Positions 1-10,999 of a DNA stretch of 64,000 bases are shown here, one piece after another; the first letter of the stretch is position 1; each line of letters begins with the position of its first letter. The notes under the pieces are model-generated. The model was not told the DNA's origin. It did not search any database and worked only from the letters and a program-made list of their open reading frames with translations. This DNA is from Gammaproteobacteria bacterium (lineage in GTDB: Bacteria; Pseudomonadota; Gammaproteobacteria; HK1). The stretch spans positions 730,001 through 794,000 of the forward strand of contig WLWT01000001.1 of the NCBI GenBank assembly GCA_012103455.1, given 5' to 3'. The translations under genes were made by a program, and so were the position numbers.

Positions 1-2830
<2,830 letters not shown>

Positions 2831-2934
2831 TATAACACCCAAGCGGATTACAGCATAAGTGGTTTGATACTACCGTCTTGATACGTTTTTCCTGAATCGG
2901 ACGGCTCGTCACTGGCGAGCTGCCAACCCGTTTT

Positions 2935-3050
2935 CCCGGTGGTCATAGCGAGCGGGAACCACCCGAACCCATCTCGAACTCGGAAGTGAAAACGCTCAGC
3001 GCCGATGATAGTGTGGGGTTTCCCCATGTGAAAGTAGGACACTGCCGGGG
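2935..3050 (+). rRNA. rrf: 5S ribosomal RNA
   Basis: 5S rRNA of about 116 nt, about 105 bp after the 23S gene, as in a normal rRNA operon. Seen: the conserved core CGAACCCATCTCGAACTCGG, followed by GTGTGGGGTTTCCCCATGTG and the pairing ends CCGGTGGTC and GACACTGCCGGGG. The ends are estimated by pairing and may be off by a few bases. Confidence 0.93.
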
Positions 3051-3064
3051 TCTTGTGCTTAATA

Positions 3065-3093
3065 CCCCTAGCCCTTCGGCTAGGGGTTTTTTT
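3065..3093 (+). terminator. Rho-independent terminator of the rRNA operon
   Basis: Perfect hairpin CCCCTAGCC-CTTC-GGCTAGGGG (3065-3086) followed by seven T residues. It lies 15 bp after the 5S rRNA and therefore ends the rrn operon. Confidence 0.95.
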
Positions 3094-3381
3094 GTGAGGG
3101 GAGCATGGAAGCAGCGGCACCAAACCATTACGCATGAGCGCCTATGCATGTAAGGGACGGCCACCGACATGGGTGCCGATTGATGAATGCTCCTCTTGTC
3201 CGAAGACCCTGCATTGATTTACCGTAGATAGAGCGGCGTTATAAGCAGAAATACAATCAGAACTAGCCGCGGCAAGTAAATTAGGGGGAGTTAGCGACGC
3301 CAGTGACTTATTCTCACCGTTTAAGCGCTTTATGCCAATCGGCTTCTCACTCCCACCATTTAAACTCATGTGGAGGTGCGT
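3094..3381. other. Intergenic stretch after the rRNA operon
   Basis: No gene, RNA or clear repeat was recognised. The minus-strand open frames here are short, match no known family and have no ribosome binding site. The promoter of the next gene presumably lies here, but no convincing -35/-10 pair was found. Confidence 0.5.
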
Positions 3382-3603
3382 ATGACGGACGCCGAAATCG
3401 TTGATGCTCTAGTCTCCTCAAATGACCATTTCAAGAGTTTGTTTGAACATCACCAAGAACTGAAGCAGCAAGTCAAGGACGCCGAGACCGGTGTCATTGT
3501 GATGGATGACCTCGCCATCGGCGAGTTGAAGAAGCACAAGCTATTAGCCAAGGACAAGATGGCCACGATTATCGAGGAGTATAGGAGAACACACGAGCAC
3601 TAG
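3382..3603 (+). CDS. DUF465 / YdcH-like small protein
   Basis: A 73-residue protein that is mostly one alpha-helical hairpin. The pattern matches DUF465 (YdcH/SlyX-like): FKSLFEHHQELKQQVKDAE in the first helix, then an acidic turn, then the basic second helix GELKKHKLLAKDKMATII. The function of the family is not established. The ATG at 3382 is chosen because TGGAGG lies 5 bp ahead of it; a GTG at 3370 is in frame but overlaps that Shine-Dalgarno sequence. The next gene starts 3 bp after the stop, so the two are probably cotranscribed. Confidence 0.8.
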   Translation: MTDAEIVDALVSSNDHFKSLFEHHQELKQQVKDAETGVIVMDDLAIGELKKHKLLAKDKMATIIEEYRRTHEH

Positions 3604-3606
3604 ACT

Positions 3607-4317
3607 GTGACTGAAGAGCTTTTTCGTGACGATGCATATCTTAAGACATGCGAGGCAAAAGTTGTTTCGGTGACGGCTGAAGGGATCGTTCTGGATCGAA
3701 CCGTCTTCTATCCTAACGGCGGTGGGCAGCCAGGCGACACAGGAGAGTTGACCGTAGATAACTATGCCGTGCGGGTTTTAGATACCCGTAAAGCACCGGA
3801 TGCTGGCGGCATACTGCACGTGCTCGAGTCGCCTACTAAGGCGAATTGGGTAGGACAGAGCGCCGTTGCCAGGATTGATTGGGAACGCCGTTACCGGCAC
3901 ATGCGCATGCATACCTGCATGCACCTTCTTTGTGCCGTGGTCACAGGCGGAGTAACCGGCGGCTCTATTCGTGATGGCAGCGCGAGATTGGACTTCGATT
4001 TACCCGATACGTTGCTTAACAAAGAAGAGATCACGGTCCGGTTGAATACGCTGATCGAGGATGACCATGCGGTAAATCCTCGATGGGCGGACGAACGAGA
4101 ACTCGACCAACACCCAGAACTGGTACGTACCATGTCCGTGCAACCTCCACGCGGACAAGGGGCGGTACGGTTGCTTGATATCGAAGGTGTAGATTTGCAA
4201 CCTTGTGGCGGGACTCATGTTCGCCGGACTGGCGAAGTCGGTGCAGTTGTCGTCAAGAAGATTGAGAAGAAGGGCAAGCATAATCGGCGAGTTAACGTGA
4301 GGTTCGCAGATCAGTGA
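3607..4317 (+). CDS. alaX: Alanyl-tRNA editing protein AlaX (free-standing editing domain)
   Basis: A 236-residue homologue of the editing domain of alanyl-tRNA synthetase. It is expected to hydrolyse mischarged Ser-tRNA(Ala) (or Gly-) in trans in the cytoplasm. Seen: FYPNGGGQPGDTG near residue 34, the zinc site half HTCMH (His102, His106), and the second half CGGTH (Cys200, His204). No synthetase catalytic domain is attached, and the length fits the medium AlaX type. Translation starts at a GTG 3 bp after the stop of the DUF465 gene, and no strong Shine-Dalgarno sequence is visible, so coupling is likely. Confidence 0.88.
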   Translation: MTEELFRDDAYLKTCEAKVVSVTAEGIVLDRTVFYPNGGGQPGDTGELTVDNYAVRVLDTRKAPDAGGILHVLESPTKANWVGQSAVARIDWERRYRHMRMHTCMHLLCAVVTGGVTGGSIRDGSARLDFDLPDTLLNKEEITVRLNTLIEDDHAVNPRWADERELDQHPELVRTMSVQPPRGQGAVRLLDIEGVDLQPCGGTHVRRTGEVGAVVVKKIEKKGKHNRRVNVRFADQ

Positions 4318-4601
4318 GGTTGCCATTGGCCATGAGCGATGCTCACTTTGGCTGACGGCGCATGTTTTGCTCGAGTAAGTCTTTGCTCCGGGAGCTAATA
4401 GGTGAGTAAGAGTTAAGGAGAACGACGCCGGTGCGCAATGCCTATCCCCCCAATTCCCGCACCTGTCATTGAAGCTCCTTAAAGGAATGGTATCTATATC
4501 TTTGCGTTACTCTTTGCGTCGCATCTCTGTCAATCTGCGATTTCTTCGCATTTATTAAAGTCAAAAATCTTGCTATTCGCGTTTGCCGCTTCGGAGGAAT
4601 T
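4318..4601 (+). other. Intergenic region upstream of maeB
   Basis: 284 bp, AT-rich in its second half, with repeated TTTGCG/TTCGC motifs (CTTTGCGTTACTCTTTGCG near 4500). It should contain the maeB promoter, but no hexamer pair stands out. No gene is visible apart from the overlapping start of maeB. Confidence 0.4.
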
Positions 4602-6869
4602 ATGTCAGAGGAACTCAAAGACAATGCACTGCGTTATCATGCCGCGGAGCCGGCTGGGAAGTTGGCTATTTCTCCAACGAAGCCTATGGCGTCCCAGCAA
4701 GATTTGGCGCTTGCTTATTCTCCCGGGGTGGCCTACGCGTGTACCGAGATCGCCGAATATCCGGCAAGTGCCCGTAAATACACGGCCAAAGGTAACTTAG
4801 TTGCAGTGATCAGCAACGGTACTGCTGTTTTAGGCCTTGGTAATATCGGGGCGCAGGCTGCTAAACCAGTCATGGAAGGCAAGGCGGTTCTATTTAAGAA
4901 GTTCTCGGGCATCGACGTATTCGATCTGGAAATCGACGAACAAGATCCCGACAGGCTGGTGGACATTATTGCATCCTTGGAACCTACCTTCGGCGGGGTC
5001 AATTTGGAAGATATCTCCGCGCCCACCTGCTTCGCCGTGGAAGAGGCGCTAAAGGAGCGCATGAATATCCCCGTGTTCCATGACGATCAGCACGGCACCG
5101 CGATCGTAGCCAGTACTGCGGTTAAGAATTGGTTGCGGGTGGTGAGCGAGGATATTTCGAAGGTTCGTATGGTTTGTTCGGGCGCAGGGGCTGCCGCTAT
5201 AGCTTGCCTAAATCTTTTGCTCAACATGGGAATGCGCAAAGAAAATATCTACGTGTTCGATCGTTCGGGTTTGATTCACGTGGGGCGTAATAAGTTGGCG
5301 CCGCATAAAGCACGGTTCGCTCAAACAGGGAACATTATGTCACTAGAGCAAGCTTGCAGGGGAGCCAACATATTCTTAGGCGTGTCGGGGCCGGGGGCGC
5401 TAAGTCCTGAAGCGCTTAGGGTTATGGCTGCCGATCCTTTAGTGCTCGCTCTTGCTAATCCGACGCCGGAGATTACGCCTGAGGAGGCCAGAACGGCAAG
5501 AAATGATGTCATCATTGCCACGGGCAGATCTGATTATCCTAACCAAGTAAACAACGTTCTTTGTTTTCCCTTCATATTTAGAGGAGCACTCGATTGTGGA
5601 GCAACCACCATCAACGAAGAGATGAAAGTTGCTTGCGTTCAAGCGTTGTCTGACCTCGCCATGGCGGAACCATCGGAAATTGTCGCTCTAGCGTACGCGT
5701 CGGAACAATTGCGGTTTGGCCCAGATTACTTAATCCCTAAACCATTAGACCCACGCCTCATCACATATATCGCTCCTGCGGTTGTGCAGGCGGCGGTGGA
5801 TAGCGGCGTGGCTACGCGGCCTATAGAGGATATAGAGGCCTACAGGAGGAGTTTAGCGCGCTTCGTGTTTCAGTCAGGACGCATCATGGAGCCCTTTTTG
5901 GAACGCGCTAGCAAAGAGAACACGCGCATCGTTTATGCGGAAGGGGAAGAACCCCGGATACTGCGGGCCGTGCAGCAGATTGTAGATAGCTCTGTGACAT
6001 ATCCGATTCTAGTGGGTCGTCCGGATGTGGTACGCCGCCGAGTTAACGAACTCGGTCTCAGTATGAATATTGATTCCAATATCGAATTGGTGAATCCGGA
6101 AAGCGATCCGCGATTTCGTGAATACTGGTCTTTGTATCATCGGATTATGGGCCGTCGGGGGGTGTCACCGGCCATCGCCCAAACTGTAGTGCGTGGCAAC
6201 AACACAGTGATCGCCGCGCTGATGTGCAAGCGCGGTGAGGCGGACGGCATGATCTGCGGTACTACCGGTAGGTTTGAGGACCACTTGGAAGTCGTTAGCA
6301 CCGTTATCGGTAAGGCGCCCGATATTCGAGAACTTTCTACTATCAGTGCTTTAATACTGCCAACAGGTACTATTTTTATTTGCGACTCCCACATCTCTCA
6401 TGATCCATCGGCCGAGGAACTGGCGGAAATGACGTTGCTCGCCGCCTCTGAGGTGCGCCATTTCGGCATAGAACCCAAGGTGGCGTTAGTCTCCAGATCG
6501 CAATTTGGATCGCACAATTATGATGATGCCGTGAAGATGCGCGAGGCGCTGGCCATCTTGGGGCAGCGCGAACCGCAATTGTGTGTAGATGGGGAGATGC
6601 AAGCGGATTCAGCGGTATCTGAATCTATTCGGACGCGTTCCTTGGGGGATTGTGCACTAACAGGGAAGGCTAATCTGCTCATTATGCCAAATGTTGATGC
6701 TGCGCATATTTCCGCCAGCTTGTTGAAAGAGCTAGGCGGTGGTGTAGCTGTTGGGCCGTTACTCATAGGTGCTGCTTTACCAGTCAATGTTTTAACTGAA
6801 TCGGTTACCGCGCGAGGAATAGTCAATATGACTGCGATTACGGCGGTGCAGGTGCAAGAAGCAAAGTAG
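4602..6869 (+). CDS. maeB: NADP-dependent malic enzyme with phosphotransacetylase-like tail
   Basis: A 755-residue MaeB-type malic enzyme, decarboxylating malate to pyruvate with NADP+ in the cytoplasm. Seen: an N-terminal malic domain (roughly 20-425) with [23 protein letters not shown], the metal and catalytic region [11 protein letters not shown], and the nucleotide-binding [16 protein letters not shown]; then a phosphate acetyl/butyryl transferase-like domain (roughly 430-755) starting [24 protein letters not shown]. In this family the second domain is regulatory and lacks transacetylase activity. The ATG follows TTCGGAGGAATT, a strong Shine-Dalgarno sequence. It stands alone between intergenic regions. 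Confidence 0.96.
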   Translation: MSEELKDNALRYHAAEPAGKLAISPTKPMASQQDLALAYSPGVAYACTEIAEYPASARKYTAKGNLVAVISNGTAVLGLGNIGAQAAKPVMEGKAVLFKKFSGIDVFDLEIDEQDPDRLVDIIASLEPTFGGVNLEDISAPTCFAVEEALKERMNIPVFHDDQHGTAIVASTAVKNWLRVVSEDISKVRMVCSGAGAAAIACLNLLLNMGMRKENIYVFDRSGLIHVGRNKLAPHKARFAQTGNIMSLEQACRGANIFLGVSGPGALSPEALRVMAADPLVLALANPTPEITPEEARTARNDVIIATGRSDYPNQVNNVLCFPFIFRGALDCGATTINEEMKVACVQALSDLAMAEPSEIVALAYASEQLRFGPDYLIPKPLDPRLITYIAPAVVQAAVDSGVATRPIEDIEAYRRSLARFVFQSGRIMEPFLERASKENTRIVYAEGEEPRILRAVQQIVDSSVTYPILVGRPDVVRRRVNELGLSMNIDSNIELVNPESDPRFREYWSLYHRIMGRRGVSPAIAQTVVRGNNTVIAALMCKRGEADGMICGTTGRFEDHLEVVSTVIGKAPDIRELSTISALILPTGTIFICDSHISHDPSAEELAEMTLLAASEVRHFGIEPKVALVSRSQFGSHNYDDAVKMREALAILGQREPQLCVDGEMQADSAVSESIRTRSLGDCALTGKANLLIMPNVDAAHISASLLKELGGGVAVGPLLIGAALPVNVLTESVTARGIVNMTAITAVQVQEAK

Positions 6870-7013
6870 GTGCCAGTTGAAATGCGCTTTCTCCTTGCGC
6901 TATTTTAATTCGATAACGACGAATAAAATCTGAGCTTTGTGGCAATTTCTTTATATTTTCAGTATTTTGAAGTTAAATTACCCTATGAAAACGTGGGTTT
7001 GTTCATTATTTCG

Positions 7014-7042
7014 TAACTTTCCACCGAATTACTCTCTATAAT
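7014..7042 (+). promoter_or_regulatory. Candidate promoter of the basic coiled-coil gene
   Basis: A perfect -10 box TATAAT (7037-7042) sits about 25 bp before the ribosome binding site of the next gene. The hexamer 17 bp upstream, TAACTT (7014-7019), is a poor -35 match. The surrounding DNA is AT-rich. Confidence 0.5.
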
Positions 7043-7079
7043 AGGCAACAGTTTAGCCGCCACGTTGGAGGTAAATAGC

Positions 7080-7625
7080 TTGGCTGCAATAATATCGTCC
7101 GAAATAACTGCCGCAATTCCTGCCAGGAAGCGGCGGATGGCTCGAAAGAAAGTATCTGCTACGACTCGTAAGAAAAGGGGCGGTCGAAGAAGACGTGCTG
7201 ATGCTACTACGTCTGCTGACTTAGCGCAGGATAAAGCCTTGGTGGCGCAAGTAGAGAAGGCCGAAGCGGAAATGCAAGGCGCGAAAGACCGGATCATCGA
7301 CTTGCAGAACAAGATAAAGGAGGCTCGCGCGAAGTTAAAAGCTACTGGAGATGGACGTGCTCGGCGCACGATTAGTAGTGGCGAGGAGAAATTGGCAGCA
7401 CTTCGTGACAAGGTATCGGAGGCTTCCGCGAAGCTGCGTGTGGCTAAAGCTCAATTGAAAGAGCAGTCCAAAGCAGATGCATTAGAAGCCAAACGCGACG
7501 CCGCATTGGCGGCTGCGGTTGAAAAGTTCAAAGCTGAATGGCTGAAGGACTACAATCGCAAAGGTAAACGCGGAGGACGTCGAGGAGTACGGCGTAAGAG
7601 AGCAGCCGCTGCGCCTAGCGAATAG
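7080..7625 (+). CDS. Lys/Arg-rich coiled-coil protein of unknown function
   Basis: A 181-residue very basic protein. Residues 15-45 form an Arg/Lys cluster (PARKRRMARKK, RKKRGGRRRR). Residues about 50-155 show a heptad-like Ala/Lys/Glu pattern that should form a long coiled coil. The tail is again basic (GKRGGRRGVRRKRAAAAP). This looks like a nucleic-acid-binding, histone H1-like or AlgP-like composition, but no family was recognised and a DNA-binding role is inference. The TTG at 7080 is preceded by GGAGG at an 8-bp distance; an ATG at 7137 behind AGGAAG (162 residues, starting MARKK) is a real alternative. Confidence 0.6.
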   Translation: MAAIISSEITAAIPARKRRMARKKVSATTRKKRGGRRRRADATTSADLAQDKALVAQVEKAEAEMQGAKDRIIDLQNKIKEARAKLKATGDGRARRTISSGEEKLAALRDKVSEASAKLRVAKAQLKEQSKADALEAKRDAALAAAVEKFKAEWLKDYNRKGKRGGRRGVRRKRAAAAPSE

Positions 7626-7697
7626 GGTCGCTGCGTCTAGCGCGCAGTCGTACTTTAACAAAGATGCGCGCAGTCGATTAGAGTAAGGGCATCTGTT

Positions 7698-8855
7698 TCA
7701 GGCGCCCTTTTGGCATTCTAGCCATGCACGCGAGATCGCATCACAACGTAAAGTGGTGACCCGAGTTTTCTTTAGCCTGCCGGGTAGTGCTGGATCTCTG
7801 AGTGTAGATAGATCCGTGCTTTGCGCTGCTCTGAAGCCTTGCTCGAGTAGACGCAAGGTGTAATCCGCCACTTTCCGATTGGCCGTAACAGCGTTGACGA
7901 TGATCCTGGCTATGCGCATGGCGCTAGCGAAGCGCTCACTTCTCCGGAAAGCATCCCAGCCTTGTAATACATGTAAAAAGTCTTCCGGGGTCATGCTGGG
8001 CAGTTGTGGTAAGCATTCGAGCGTGGCTCGTGTTACGTTAAATAGCCGATGGTATCTGGCCGGTGCTCCCAGCCCTCGTAGAAGCGTCTCTCCATGGTCA
8101 TAGTCCGCCAGTGGATCGAATGCCAAGACGAAAGCGATAAGTTGCGCAGCTCCCGGGAGACCGCTCTGCGCGATGCTCTCGCGCACCTCCCACACCATAC
8201 CTCTACGGCCACCTGACTCAGTAGCCGTAGATATCAATGCGGTCAATGCGCCTATATGGTCGAGTACACTAAGGTATGTTACTACCTCGTTTGCTGCTAC
8301 AGCTTTATCTGTTTCCAACCAGATGCGGCCTGAGTTCAAGGATAAAAATTCCTGTCGCAAGCAGATTTCACACATCAATGAGAGAGTCGATGGGGCGATG
8401 GAGAAGGCGTGCGATGCGAGTCTGGCTGCCAGTTGGGCGCCTCTCCAAACCCTTAGGGGATCATCAATAAATGCTGGTGATACGTGTTTGATGATTCCCC
8501 GTTTCAGGTCCGCTAGGCCTTCGAAAGGGTCGATTAGAGTTCCTTGTTCGTCCTGTGCGATAGCATTGATCGTGAAGTCTCTGCGCCTTAGATCATCCGT
8601 TAACGTGGTCGTTGGGCTAAAGTCCACCGCAAAACCACGGTGACCGTCTTGCGTTTTTTTTTCCAGGCGCGCGAGCACATGTTCTTCACCCGTTTGCGGG
8701 TGAAGATAAACTTGGAATTCGGGGTCCTTGAGCTGGTAGCCCGCGGCACGCATGCTGTCCGGTGTCGCCCCTACTACCACCCAGTCCCGATCTTTGCATT
8801 CGCGCCCCAGTAGAGCGTCGCGCACTGCGCCGCCAACCAGATAGCGCGAGAACAT
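7698..8855 (-). CDS. cca: CCA-adding enzyme (tRNA nucleotidyltransferase)
   Basis: A 385-residue class II tRNA nucleotidyltransferase that adds or repairs the 3' CCA end of tRNAs. Seen: the N-terminal nucleotidyltransferase signature YLVGGAVRD, the catalytic acidic pair in CKDRDWVVVG, the RRDFTINAIA motif, and DPFEGLADLKRGIIKHV followed by DDPLRVWRGAQLAARL. The protein stops soon after the neck/body region, so the C-terminal HD phosphohydrolase domain of longer enterobacterial enzymes is missing, as in many other gammaproteobacteria. It lies 4 bp downstream of the first FHA gene on the same strand and may be cotranscribed with it. Confidence 0.95.
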   Translation of the reverse strand: MFSRYLVGGAVRDALLGRECKDRDWVVVGATPDSMRAAGYQLKDPEFQVYLHPQTGEEHVLARLEKKTQDGHRGFAVDFSPTTTLTDDLRRRDFTINAIAQDEQGTLIDPFEGLADLKRGIIKHVSPAFIDDPLRVWRGAQLAARLASHAFSIAPSTLSLMCEICLRQEFLSLNSGRIWLETDKAVAANEVVTYLSVLDHIGALTALISTATESGGRRGMVWEVRESIAQSGLPGAAQLIAFVLAFDPLADYDHGETLLRGLGAPARYHRLFNVTRATLECLPQLPSMTPEDFLHVLQGWDAFRRSERFASAMRIARIIVNAVTANRKVADYTLRLLEQGFRAAQSTDLSTLRDPALPGRLKKTRVTTLRCDAISRAWLECQKGA

Positions 8856-8859
8856 GTGC

Positions 8860-9738
8860 TCAGGACGGCACGCATTCGGATGGCATGAAGGTACCCAGGG
8901 ATGAGATGTCTGTGAGCTTTACGGTCCCCTCTTGCGCCGCGTCGATAACGAGGTGTTTGCGGGAGAGGTCCTGTTGCTCCGGGTGGAGATTGATCTCGCA
9001 GTCTTCGCTACGGCCTACGGTATGTTGCCCAGGCGTTAATGGCGTTTGGAGGCCGGATTCATCCATGAAGATAAGTTCTCCGTTTTCATTGCGAATTTCG
9101 CAAGATTGATGAACCAACCGTAGCGGGACGCTGTCGCCCACTGCTATGGTAATTTCTATCGTTTTCCCCTTGGGTAGACGGTATAGGGGTAAACGGTATA
9201 GCTCCTCATCGTCTTGCGCCTCTTCGGGCAGGTCGAAAACCGACGTCTCGCGCATCGGTTGCTGAGCACCGCTCGCATGCAATGCCTGCGTTGCCGCCTC
9301 CGCCCGATCCAACAGGCGTTGTGAGAAAAGCACTCTGATGACGTCTTGACGGGCGCGCAAGTATTGCATATATTTGACTATCGCCATCCGCTTATAGGGT
9401 TCGAGTTTTTCGTCGGTGAGATTTAATGTCTCGATGATGGTGCGCCAATCATTGTCCTGGGTCACCAGCGACATATCCAGCACCTGTAGAGTGGGGCCCA
9501 CTTCTTTTGACTTCTCTAAGGAATCGGACAGGATGTCGGCCAAGCGCCTCTCCAACTTGCGTATGCCCTCCGCCTCACGGAGCAAGTCGGTGTCGGGCAT
9601 GGAGACCAGTCTGCTTATCTTATCGGCTGGGATGCTGGTTCTGCCGTTGAGCGCAAATTCGAAATCATCAACCGTTCTGAATTGCACCGCGTGGTCGGCG
9701 ATGATCAGTTTGAGTGGGTTGGAGCTAATGCTGAACAT
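8860..9738 (-). CDS. FHA-domain protein A
   Basis: A 292-residue protein with a C-terminal forkhead-associated domain (about 205-290), a phosphothreonine-peptide binding module. Seen: HTVGRSEDCEINL, DLSRKHLVID and LTDISSLGTF, the GR, SRKH and D-SS-GT signatures; the usual Asn before Gly-Thr is Leu. The first ~150 residues are helical and contain DFEFALNGRTSIPADKIS and YMQYLRARQDVIRVLF, shared with the neighbour at 9870-10691 and not recognised as a named domain. No signal peptide or membrane segment is visible, so it is probably cytoplasmic. It is a tandem paralogue of that neighbour; the binding partner is unknown. Confidence 0.85.
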   Translation of the reverse strand: MFSISSNPLKLIIADHAVQFRTVDDFEFALNGRTSIPADKISRLVSMPDTDLLREAEGIRKLERRLADILSDSLEKSKEVGPTLQVLDMSLVTQDNDWRTIIETLNLTDEKLEPYKRMAIVKYMQYLRARQDVIRVLFSQRLLDRAEAATQALHASGAQQPMRETSVFDLPEEAQDDEELYRLPLYRLPKGKTIEITIAVGDSVPLRLVHQSCEIRNENGELIFMDESGLQTPLTPGQHTVGRSEDCEINLHPEQQDLSRKHLVIDAAQEGTVKLTDISSLGTFMPSECVPS

Positions 9739-9869
9739 GTTTCAGACCTACCAGGTCATGCCCTTTTGGGAAATGAGAATTGTAGTGTATTGTGTTCGGT
9801 ACTCCAGCTTGAATGCCGTGGTCCATGATGGACTTCCCACCCCCCATCGGCGCCTAGCCTGAGCTTCGG

Positions 9870-10691
9870 CTATTTTAGGGCGACTTTTGTTCCATGCGAG
9901 GAGAGATCGGTTAGCTGGACCCATTCGCCGCTGATATCTAGGATCAAATGCCGGCGCGACACGTCACGGTAGGCGGGATCGATGACCACATCGCCATTGA
10001 CGTCTCGCCCTATAACACTGCGTCCGGACCTGAGGGGCAAAGAGACATCAGCATCGTCACACAGCTTAAACGGGTTTCCCGGTACCAGTTCGAAGCGGTG
10101 CCGCGACAACCACAACTCCAAGGTATCGGTAGGCAACTTGATTTTTACCGTTTCCCCTGGCGGCAGGACTACTAATCCTTCTCCTAAACCGGAGGCAGGA
10201 GGAACGCTTACGTCGAATATGGCGGTTTCCCGCATCGCTGACGCACCGTGCGCAGGTGCCTCTTCCGGTGCGTCACTGTGATGCCGTTGCTCGTAGGCAT
10301 TGCGCAGGGCTTCTTGACGGGAGCGCAGATATTGCAGATAGCGCACCATGGCCGTGCGCCTGAACAGGTGTTCTTCGTGGGGGAGTCCATTGACGGCTTC
10401 CATAATTGAGCGCCAGCGAAAGTCCTGAGAGAAAAGATGCTTGTCCAATTGGCGCATTTGCACCGATAGCGAGGTGTGATCGTCAATAGCGTTAGCGAGC
10501 ACGTCGGTAAAGCGCCGCTCTACTGCGCGAATGCTGCGAGCCTCCTCGCGCAACCGCTCTATGGGTCGTTGTAGTAATTCCGTTACTTTGCGTGCCGGAA
10601 CTTCAGTGCGCGCATCAAGACAGAACTCAAAATCGGTGAGCGAGGTGAATATGAGCCGTAACTTGTCAATTTTCAATTCGATGGGTTTCAT
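9870..10691 (-). CDS. FHA-domain protein B
   Basis: A 273-residue paralogue of the protein at 8860-9738, with the same two-part layout: an N-terminal helical region (DFEFCLDARTEVPARKVT, VERRFTDVLANAI, YLQYLRSRQEALRNAY) and a C-terminal FHA domain (SVIGRDVNGDVVI, DVSRRHLILD, LTDLSSHGTKV). The similarity runs from residue 1 to the end, so the pair arose by tandem duplication of the whole gene. The 131-bp gap between the two holds no gene. It is transcribed divergently from the large exported protein at 11000, which raises the possibility of a shared regulatory or signalling unit. A phosphopeptide ligand is expected but unknown. Confidence 0.85.
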   Translation of the reverse strand: MKPIELKIDKLRLIFTSLTDFEFCLDARTEVPARKVTELLQRPIERLREEARSIRAVERRFTDVLANAIDDHTSLSVQMRQLDKHLFSQDFRWRSIMEAVNGLPHEEHLFRRTAMVRYLQYLRSRQEALRNAYEQRHHSDAPEEAPAHGASAMRETAIFDVSVPPASGLGEGLVVLPPGETVKIKLPTDTLELWLSRHRFELVPGNPFKLCDDADVSLPLRSGRSVIGRDVNGDVVIDPAYRDVSRRHLILDISGEWVQLTDLSSHGTKVALK

Positions 10692-10999
10692 CAGGCATTC
10701 TCGCCAAAGCTAAATCCAGGCGTACTTTCAGCCATATATTCAAGCAGTTCGATTGCGTTACGACGCCTCGTCGCGAGACAATCGGGGGTGACGGAGGTTA
10801 TCCAATCATGCGCGTCACAGGCATCGAGCTTGTCTTATGGGTCTAAGTTCGTATACGCAATGCGTCATCTTTGTATCCTTGAGCGCAAATCCTCGCATAA
10901 AGGCCCGCGTCTTAGCCACGTTCGCAGACTGTACGATGGCATCTTTCATTTATCTCGCGCGATCTAACTCGTGGCTAGTTATAAGCAGATAAACCAGTA
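10692..10999. other. Divergent intergenic region between FHA gene B and the DUF4384/pseudoprotease gene
   Basis: 308 bp without a gene. It should hold divergent promoters. TATAAG at 10980-10985 is a possible -10 box for the plus-strand gene, but it has no good -35 partner at 16-18 bp. No strong palindrome was seen. Confidence 0.4.

Noticed and set aside
7640..7676. Direct repeat GCGCGCAGTCG twice, 26 bp apart
   Set aside because: Two short spaced copies in a small intergenic gap; no dyad or known site, probably chance or a minor duplication.
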